A stretch of 64,000 bases of DNA from positions 17,056,635 through 17,120,634 of the forward strand of contig CM041294.1 of assembly GCA_023052935.1 (NCBI GenBank), given 5' to 3'. Within the stretch, counting starts at the first letter, position 1. Every line of letters begins with the position of its first letter. The notes under the pieces were generated by a model. It worked only from the letters and a program-made list of their open reading frames with translations. It did not search any database and was not told where the DNA came from. A program made the position numbers and the translations under genes. Origin of the DNA: Piezodorus guildinii. Its lineage: Eukaryota; Arthropoda; Insecta; Hemiptera; Pentatomidae. Shown piece by piece: positions 56,306 to 64,000 of this stretch.

Positions 56306-58988
56306 ATGACTTCACCTACTCCTTATCCATTCTCCTTTGGAATGCGAATGGTGTTAGAAATCATACTGACGAACTGACAGCGTTGTTGCAAGACAAAACA
56401 ATCGATGTTGCACTTATAACTGAAACAAGACTAACGGCTAAACAGTACTTCAAAATACCGCAATACATGACATACCGTACTGACCACCCAGACGGTAAAG
56501 CCCATGCCGGTTCTGCTATCATTGTCCACCAATCCCTCTCTCATCATTTACTCCCACTTCCCACCTATGATTTCCTACAAGCCACAGCCATAGTAATCAA
56601 GACTTTTTCCTTTCCGGTAACCCTCACATCTGCATATTGCCCTCCTAAACATTCCATTTTTAATTCTGAATTTGTATCCTTCCTGGATTCCTTAGGAAAT
56701 CGTTTCATTCTGGGTGCAGACTTAAACGCCAAGCATCAGCAGTGGGGTTCCAGAACCACGAATTCTCGGGGACGAAATTTGCTGTCTGCACTCAACTCCC
56801 GAAATTTCAATATCCTGCCTCCTGACTCCCCTACCTACTGGCCAACCGATCCTAACCGCAATCCTGACATCCTCGACTTCTTTATCCACAGCGGATTAGG
56901 CTCTCTCAACTTGTCTTTAACTCGCCTTGATGAACTATCCTCAGACCATAGTCCACTGATCCTAAAAGTATCTCTCACTCCAATTCCAAAACCCATTCCA
57001 CCATCATTCATCCGAGGCCCTGTCAACTGGAACCTTTTCCGCCAAATCCTGACCGATAATATTGACCTCAGAGTAACCCTCAAAACCCAAGATGACCTAG
57101 ATAATTCCGTCTATTCCTTTACCACCGCCATCCAACAAGCTGTCTGGACTGCTTCCTCTCCTAAACACTCCAATATAAATCCAGACCAAAATCATTTTCC
57201 ACAACCTATTATAGACCTTATCCACACCAAACGCCGAGCAAGATCATTATGGCAGCGCACCCGACACCCAACAGATCGCCGCTCCTATAACTTCTATTGT
57301 AGACAATTGAAGAGGGAGTTGGCGAACTTCCGTTCCCAGTCCTTCAATTCCTACCTCTCCTCTCTATCAGCTCGTGATAATTCCCTGTGGAATGTCACGA
57401 AAAAGATCCTAAAATACCATCATGTTTCCCATCCTCTCCGACGTGGTGATGACTCCTGGCTCCGTCTGATGAAGATAAAGCCGAGGAATTCGCCACACAC
57501 CTCTCCAAAGTTTTCACTCCTCACCCGGAATCCCACATCAATCACACCGCAAAAGTGCAAGACTTTCTTATGTCACCGATTCCACTTTCCCTACCTCCTA
57601 AAGCTATTAATCCCTCTGAGGTCAAATATCTTCTCCAAAAACTGACTTTCCGCAAATCTCCTGGACACGATCTCCTTACTCCCCAGATCCTCCGACAACT
57701 TCCGCAGAAAGCTATTATATTCCTTACTTATATTTACAACTGCATCCTCCGCACCACCTATTTTCCTCTGTTATGGAAACATTCCACCATCATCCTTTTT
57801 TTAAAACCAGGTAAACCTTCCAACAACACTTCATCCTACAGGCCTATTAGTCTACTCCCCATCCTCTCAAAAATCTTCGAAAGGCTTCTTCTTAAACGTA
57901 TCCTACCCATATTAGAATCTCAAAATCTTCCTTCCCATCAGTTTGGATTCCGTCCTCAGCATTCCACAGTTCAACAGGGGCTCCGAGTTGTAGACCATAT
58001 TTCCTCAGCTCTTGAATGCAAAGAGTATTGTTCTGGTGCGTTTCTGGACATTGCGCAAGCTTTTGACCGGGTATGGCACACTGGATTACTCTTCAAGCTG
58101 AAAACCCATTTACCTCAGTCTCTATACCTTATTCTCCGATCCTATCTCTCGAACCGTTCCTTCCGAGTTCGCTGTGGTGAAGAATTTTCTAACCTTTATC
58201 CCGTTGAGGCCGGTGTTCCTCAAGGCAGCGTCTTGGGACCCATCCTCTACATCCTTTACACTGCTGATATTCCTACACATCCTGATACCTTTCTGGCAAC
58301 TTTTGCAGACGACACCGCCATCCTGTCATCCAGTTCCAATCCTGAAACAGCATCCTTAAACCTTCAGAGACACCTTTTCCTTATCGAACACTGGTGTAAT
58401 AACTGGCGTGTAAAGGTGAACGAAGCCAAATGTAAACACATAACCTTTACTCTTAGACGAAAATCCTGTCCGCCAGTTTATTTCAACTCATTACCGATTC
58501 CTCTCTCAGATACAGTCCGGTATCTTGGCTTACTGTTAGACAAAAGATTGACTTGGAACCCACATACAAGACTTAAAAGACAAGAACTCAACCGACGATT
58601 CGGACAGTTATACCGACTACTCAACAGAAAATCCGAACTTACAGTTGACAACAAATTATTAATCTACAAGACAATACTGAAGCCCATCTGGACCTACGGA
58701 CTTGAACTGTGGGGGACAGCTAAACGTTCTAACATCAAACGCATTCAATCCTTTCAATCCAAAGTCCTCCGTACAATAGTAAATGCTCCTTATTATGTCT
58801 CCAATTATACCTTGCACCACGACCTTAATGTTCCATTTATTTCAGACCTAATTCCATCCAAATTTTCCAAATTCCACCAGAACCTCATTCATCATCCTAA
58901 TCCTTTAGCTCAATCCCTATCCAGCTCCACTCATCCATACAACCCACCTAGAAGGTTGAAACGGCAGTGGCCCCGCGACCTTTTGTAA
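56306..58988 (+). pseudogene. A1 ORF2: APE-type endonuclease plus reverse transcriptase, two single-base breaks
   Basis: The start follows the ORF1 stop without spacing. Compared with A2, one base is missing within the first 13 or so nucleotides and another near 57461 (just before RLMKIKPRN), so the 420-codon and 477-codon open parts lie in different frames. Endonuclease: WNANGVR, ITETRLTAKQYFKIPQY, SAYCPPKHS, LGADLNAKHQQWGS, DELSSDHSPLIL. RT: YRPISLLPILSKIFERLL, HQFGFRPQHSTVQQGLRV, AFLDIAQAFDRVWHTGLLF (motif A), GVPQGSVLGPILYILYTADI, TFADDTAILSS (catalytic FADD), YLGLLLDKRLTWNPHTRLK, then RRLKRQWPRDLL at the end. Length and order are those of Jockey ORF2. The breaks could be mutation or sequencing error. 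Confidence 0.92.
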
Positions 58989-59269
58989 ATATATTGGAGT
59001 TCTAGCACTGGCTAGATTCTCCACTCAATGTGATGTATGTATGAGTGTGTGTATGTGTATATAGGTATAAGTGAATTATTGACTTTTGTATTGATTCATT
59101 ATTGTGTATATATTTTATTGTAATTTTATGTTGTGTGAATATTGTATGAATGTAGTATGTTTGATGTCATTCAGCACTACTATTAATGTCCAAATTGGGA
59201 CAGATTGTAAAATTTTCTCAATAAAAATTGTTATTGTTCTAAAAAAAAAAAAAAATTAATTAGATGAAT

Positions 59270-59495
59270 GTTAGATGTTAAATTAATGATGTATTAACTA
59301 ATATAGTTATAAATTTCAATAAATAATCAAAAATATATATTTAAAATATAAAGAATAGTGATTGCAAATTACACCTATATAATAATACATTAAGTAAATG
59401 TGGGTAAAACCGGGAAAATACATGATACAAATGTAGAGAAACTACCCATTGGCAGTACCCCAAACTTAAATTTTGTTGGTATTTGTCTTGGTTTG
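59270..59495. other. AT-rich flank of A1
   Basis: AT-rich sequence downstream of A1 with no coding motif. Confidence 0.4.
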
Positions 59496-59499
59496 GTCA

Positions 59500-59665
59500 A
59501 ATTTTCTAAACTTTGCATCAATCGAGAAGGATTTTTTAGCCGTGTTGTGTTAGAGTTTCGGAACTGATTGTCATGTGTTTGTATATTATGTATTGTAGTA
59601 GAGCGAGAACTGACCCTTGAGGTACTCCAGAAGGAGTTATTATTGGAGAGGTTCCTACTAAAGTA
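59500..59665 (-). pseudogene. Family-B Jockey RT scrap
   Basis: Minus-strand reading TLVGTSPIITPSGVPQGSVL, ALLQYIIYKHMT and SSETLTQHG, matching the GVPQGSVLAPLLYIIYK segment at 11880-12000. About 50 codons, ending before the catalytic box. Confidence 0.65.
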
Positions 59666-59884
59666 AAAAATAACTAACCCTCTTAAATTTTGTAAATCAT
59701 TCCTGCAGAAAGGAAAGGTTTTAATTTATTACTAAATCTTACTCTAGTTTTACTAATCCTAATTTTGAATTTAGGCAATCATGACATTACACAACTGGTC
59801 TCCCTGACTGAACAAAATCACTTAATACTGATACAAATTAATACTCAATTCGATTTAATCAAGACAAATAAAAAAATGTAACGT

Positions 59885-59995
59885 TTAAAACACTCGAACA
59901 AATACGTAACAAAATAACGACAGCTCCTATTAATATTTCATATGGACTTACAACAACTAACAGTCGGCCAACGCATACGAATTGAAGTTTTATAC
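59885..59995 (+). pseudogene. Worn family-B Jockey C-terminal scrap
   Basis: ACGACAGCTCCT and TATGGACTTACAACAACTAA resemble 40060-40120 in the B copy at 39735-40400. Too short and degraded for certainty. Confidence 0.35.
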
Positions 59996-59999
59996 AGCA

Positions 60000-60830
60000 C
60001 ATTTACTGATTTTTAAGTGCTTCTAGATGGTTCAAATAAAAAATATGAAGAGATAAAAATCCTAATTTTAGAAAATATTTAATTGTAAACATTTACGTGA
60101 CTCAATAGGTATAAATATTTAAAAAACGCTGCAAATTATTACACAATGGTTTATTATTCCCACATAACTATATTAGGGTATAACTGTTAATATATATCTG
60201 GTAATAAGCCTTTAAGTAAAATGAAAAGCAATAAATAATCAAAAGGAAAATGGTATATCACCACTGTTCGTTTCAAAGCGCGATATATCTGCTAGTTCTG
60301 AACTAATTTCAACGATTTTTTTTTTCATTTTGTAGGAAATATAATTCGCTATGACGCCTTCTCGGTTTTTTTTTTAATTAGCTGAAACAGATTATTGTTA
60401 TTCTTTAACATAAACCCTCAAATTTTGAGGGAGATAATTTTTTTTATTTGTTTGGTCGATTACAAAAGTTCATTTTTGAAAATATTAAAGCAAAAGCATT
60501 TATACTAGACTGCCTTCAAATAATTCAAATAAAATTTAATAATTCGGTGTATTGATCTAGAAAATCTTTTCGATTTTTCTCTATATTCTATAATAACAGA
60601 GTTTGAGTGTAATTACATCTATTATAATTTGTAGCTTAAATATATTGATCAGTTTTTCTTGTTTTATTTTATTTTTGAATTTTTATCTCGTTTTACTTAT
60701 TATAAAATTATAAACATATTTAATTTTAACTATTAATTAACTATCTCCGTTTTCAAAAATAACTGAGTTATAGGCGTATTTATGAGTAAAATATTATTTT
60801 TTTGTCATTGCTTTTTTATGATTATTCGCG
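60000..60830. other. AT-rich DNA holding one copy of a dispersed repeat
   Basis: About 60400-60480 (CATAAACCCTCAAATTTTGA, TTTATTTGTTTGGTCGATTA) matches 63165-63245 in the same orientation. The rest is low-complexity. Confidence 0.55.
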
Positions 60831-60834
60831 TTTT

Positions 60835-62215
60835 TTTTAAGTAGTCGAAAACGTCGGGCAGTTTCTGGTCGTTTCAGTCTTGTGTGATCATTCCACGTAA
60901 GATGTTTGTCCAGATGGAGTCCTAGATATTGGATCTGTTTGACTGGGACAAGTGGAGTGTTATTGAAGAATACTGTAGGGCAGGATGTCATAGGTTTACG
61001 AGACGCAAGGTGAAGGTTATTTGGTGGGATTTATTGGAATTTATTTTTATCTTCTAATTCTGACACCATACTTTAAGCTCTCTGATGAGGGACTGAAGGG
61101 TTTGAGAGGCAATAGTGGGATCATTATTGACTGATAATACACAGGTGTCAGCAGCATCAGAACGGAAGGTAAATGGATGGGTTGGGATATCAGCTGTAAA
61201 GACAATGTTAACAATGGGTCCAAGAATTCAACACCAGCATGCTGAGTAAAAATGGAGAAATAGGAATTATTTTGAATTACTTTGAATGATCTATCAGTGA
61301 GGTAGGAGTGGATGATGAATAAGTATGTTGAAGGAAGTAATTTGCGGGGTTTGTAAAGCAATCCTGGGTACCATACTTGGTCCAAAGGCTTGTTCTACGT
61401 CGAGGAAGGCTCCCGTGAAGTACAATTTGCACTTAAATGCTGAGGAGATAACGTCCACCACACGATGGCATTACTGGATAGTTGAGTGGGTTGACCTGAA
61501 TCCAAACTGATGATCTTGAATAATGTGATTGGAATCCAGGAGGGGATGTATGCGTTTAAGCAGAAGTTTTCCAAGATTTTATCCATAATACATTGAAAGG
61601 AATGGGACGGTAGGAGGCTATTCTGGAGGCTTTTTAGGTTTAGGAATCATTTTCACTATGGATAACTTCCCGGGGTCAGGAAAATATGTAGTGCGGAGAA
61701 GAGAATTGTAAATGTAGGTGAGGTTTAGGCTGGCTTTTTAAGGAAGACTTTTTAAGATATAGGATGTGATTAGGTCATGCCCAGGAGCTTTGTGGGATAG
61801 TAAACTATAGATGATCTTTGATATTTTAGATGGATGAAATACTTTAGAAGGAATGGTCATTTGAAGAGGAGTATCCAGTTCAGATTCAATACATTCAAGG
61901 TGAAGAGGATTAAGGATATCAGGATGCGGGTCGTAAATTTAAAGAAATGCTGAGTAAATGTCAGACATTTGTTCCTCAGAGCTTGTCCAGGATTGGGATT
62001 CGTTTAGGAGAGGATGGTTAAAATATTTAAACTTTAGGAGCTTTTTAGTGGTCGTCTATAGTAATTTATCAGTGGTAGTCAAGTTAAGTAAAGTTTGAGT
62101 TTAGAATTTCCTGAGTTCTGATTTCGGTTTGTTGGTCGATTTGTGGTATAGTAAGTTTTACCTGATGGAAATCTGGTCCTATACCTCTTTGATCTTGCTC
62201 TGCGGAGTATAATTA
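60835..62215 (-). pseudogene. A-prime Jockey RT, long broken copy
   Basis: Minus-strand order from 62215: RARSKRYRTRFPSGKTYY linker, worn LSHKAPGHDLITSYI near 61790, PRKLSIVKMIPKPK near 61655, ILENFCLNAYIPSW and HYSRSSVWIQVN-like pieces near 61550-61490, DQVWYPGLLYKPRKLLPSTY near 61380, a decayed motif B near 61225, a decayed YADD zone near 61150 (DAADTC-like), QNWR-like residues, then TSCPTVFFNNTPLVPVKQIQ and YLGLHLDKHLTWNDHTRLKR near 60950-60890. Broken by many stops and lacking the C-terminal end and 3' UTR. Confidence 0.8.
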
Positions 62216-62299
62216 AAAAAAAAAAATGTCCAGTAGTTTTGGGAAAATGTCGCAGAAGGCGTATGGCGGACAAACGGATTTTTCAATATTTTGGACCTG

Positions 62300-63139
62300 A
62301 ACCTAAATACTCGACTTCAAGACAAGAGATCAAAAGAAGATACGGACAGTTATATAGACTACTGAACAGAACATCACAACTTTCTGTTGGAAACAAACTT
62401 TTAAACTAAATTTTCGAACATCCAATCCTTTCGGTCCAAAGTCCTTAGAACAATAGTCAATGCTCCCTATTATTATGCTCCCTACAAACAATACCTTACA
62501 TCATGACCTCAAGATCCCTTATGTCCTCGATCTCATCCTATCTAAATTCACAACCTTCCACCAGAAACTTACTCTTTTTCCTAATTCCTTGGCACAATCA
62601 CTATCTAGTACCAACCATCCTTACAACCCTCCTCGTAGGTTGAGGCGGCAGTGGCCGAGAGATCTCTTATAAATAATCAACTGGAGTGCTGGCAATGGCC
62701 AACTTCTCCACTCATGCCTGAGAGTGTGTGCTCTAGCGCCCTCACTCAGCCTCCACTGCCTAGACTGGTGACGCGGCTGACTGAGAGGCGCTGGGATCTC
62801 CTGACTTCGTGCCTCGGCATCCATTTATCCATTTTTGGATGCAGGGGTTCGATTCGGAGTTCCCAGGGGTAGTATGTAAATATTGTATATAGGTATGAAT
62901 GTGGCCAAGATTATAATTATTTTATTTTATTTCATATACTTTATTTAATTTTTTTTAATAATTTATTTATTTATTTTCTTTTTCATTTGTTATTTAGGTT
63001 AACTTATTTTATTTTATTATTTGTTTGTTTTACTTTGTATACATGGAATGAACGACTTATTTTATCTCTAATACTTATTGCCCGAGATAGTGGCAGATTG
63101 TATTATTTCTGAATAAAGCGCTATTAAAAAAAAAAAAAA
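62300..63139 (+). mobile_element. Jockey 3' end, A-like subfamily with GC-rich 3' UTR
   Basis: Begins with RQEIKRRYGQLYRLLNR-like codons, a stop near 62408, IQSFRSKVLRTIVNAPYYYA, then 62460-62672: NTLHHDLKIPYVLDLILSKF, LAQSLSSTNHPYNPPRRLRR, QWPRDLL and stop. A 3' UTR of about 465 bp with a GC-rich beginning (GTGACGCGGCTGACTGAGAG) ends with CTGAATAAAGCGCTATT and 16 A at about 63124-63139. The 3' UTR differs from A1 but matches 52118-52550. Confidence 0.85.
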
Positions 63140-64000
63140 AATTATATTCTTTTTTCGGGTTCTACGTATCTTAAAACATAAACCCTAAATTTTTGAGTGA
63201 GGGGAGAATTTTTTTATTTGTTTGGTCAATTAAAAAAGTTCATTATAATAATGATAATATAAAACTTAAATGCAATATGTGAAGGTGTGGGTCCTATCAG
63301 TGCCTTTATTTAATATTATAGTGTATATTTAAATTTTATTTAAGCTCTCATTACATCACGCTTTGGATTTGCTTATGAGCCTCCTTGAGCTGGCTTACTG
63401 CTGACTATATTATCATGGCTACATAAGCGGTTTCATTACCCCATCCAATGGCAAGTTGTAATTTAACTTGGATCTCGGTGGCTGCCGCAGAGCCTGAGGA
63501 ACATGACAGTTCTCTAATTGCTGCTATTCACCAACATCTGCTCTGCCAGTTCGCTTCAGGTGCTGCCTTCCCGGGCGTTCATAAGTCCTGTCGCCTCTGT
63601 CTTGTCGGGCCTAGCTTATCGATGATGAAGTGGTATAATGCTATATTGGCAAGAAAAGGTTTGAGCACAAAATGGACGATATTTACAGATAGAGTTTATT
63701 ATAGTTCGATTAAACTTTTAACTTATTAATTTCGATTATATATTTTATATTGCTATTCATGCAATGTAATAATAAATTTTGGTGTTCGTGCTCGTTATTG
63801 AAAAAAAAAAAATATTTTATTTATTCAAAAGTTACAAAATATCGATAATAACACTTTAAAAGACAATAATGACAATCTTGATAATAACAATATGGCTATA
63901 CTAGATCTGACATAGATTACGTACCGTAATTACTGCGAGGACTTGAAGAGAGAGTCCTGGGAGAAGGGACAGGGTATATAAAGGTTAATAGGACTGCTGA
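63140..64000. other. Unassigned end of the window
   Basis: 63165-63245 is the second copy of the dispersed repeat seen at 60400-60480. 63360-63640 is a balanced, complex patch with a 93-codon plus-strand frame (63448-63729: HQHLLCQFASGAAFPGVHKS, CRLCLVG) that I do not recognise. The remainder is AT-rich. Confidence 0.4.

Larger units (their letters stand above)
54677..59253 (+). mobile_element. Full-length Jockey-type element A1
   Basis: 4577 bp bounded by a perfect 13-bp duplication AATTAATTAGATG (54664-54676 and 59254-59266). Order: 5' UTR 54677-54988 beginning GCGCTCGATGATAACAGTCA as in A2, ORF1 54989-56305, ORF2 from 56306 to 58988, 3' UTR with CAATAAAAATTG near 59219, poly(A) of 13 at about 59241-59253. 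Only two single-base frame breaks were found in ORF2, so it is the youngest and best-preserved element here. No terminal repeats, as expected for non-LTR elements. Confidence 0.95.

Noticed and set aside
1..64000. CRISPR arrays, rRNA genes, bacterial operons or promoters
   Set aside because: No regularly spaced repeats with unique spacers, no rRNA-like sequence and no prokaryotic gene organisation. The content is eukaryotic transposon DNA.

Overview
This window is AT-rich, repeat-laden eukaryotic nuclear DNA. No gene density, operon structure or ribosome-binding sites of prokaryotic type are visible, and I could not recognise a single convincing host gene. The mix of Jockey-type non-LTR retrotransposons, RTE-like and I/R1-like remnants, a mariner family, a hAT-type MITE, tRNA-derived SINEs and a family resembling Helentron-associated elements points to an arthropod (insect, crustacean or arachnid). 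I cannot name the species.

Almost everything readable is transposable-element sequence, often nested. Between 14.4 and 25.7 kb a full-length Jockey-type element on the minus strand (called A2 here) is split by two younger insertions: element C (14460-18983, minus) in its 3' UTR and element D (22913-25095, plus) in its ORF1. Each insertion has a readable target-site duplication. A second full-length copy of family A (A1, 54677-59253, plus) keeps an intact ORF1 with three zinc knuckles, a nearly intact endonuclease/reverse-transcriptase ORF2, a poly(A) tail and a 13-bp target-site duplication.

Region by region: 0-5.5 kb holds retrotransposon scraps (A-prime type, RTE-like), a degenerate SINE pair and a 70-bp TA microsatellite. 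5.5-6.7 kb is a deleted mariner containing a Helentron-like insert. 7-12.8 kb is a graveyard of at least eight reverse-transcriptase fragments from several families. 14.4-25.7 kb is the A2/C/D nest. 26.8-31 kb holds a deleted mariner, a Helentron-like element with an 87-bp-TIR MITE inside it, and a SINE with clear target duplications. 32-46 kb is AT-rich with an RNase H relic, further Helentron-like copies (one split by an A-prime insertion with a 15-bp duplication), several family-B Jockey 3' ends and a second SINE family. 46.7-50.8 kb has an R1/I-like RT tail, two 921-bp mariner deletion derivatives and a tandem duplication. 51.7-54.7 kb has a hAT-type MITE with a 57-T tract, a SINE, an unassigned GC-richer island and a foldback sequence. 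59.3-63.1 kb has more Jockey fragments, and the last kilobase is unassigned.

Family labels used below (A, A-prime, B, C, D, SINE-1, SINE-2, H) are local names given by comparing copies inside this window. They are not database names. Working together applies only in the transposon sense: the Jockey ORF2 products would mobilise their own RNA and could in principle mobilise the SINEs. The mariner, MITE and H copies seen here have no complete enzyme gene in the window, so they would depend on partners elsewhere.
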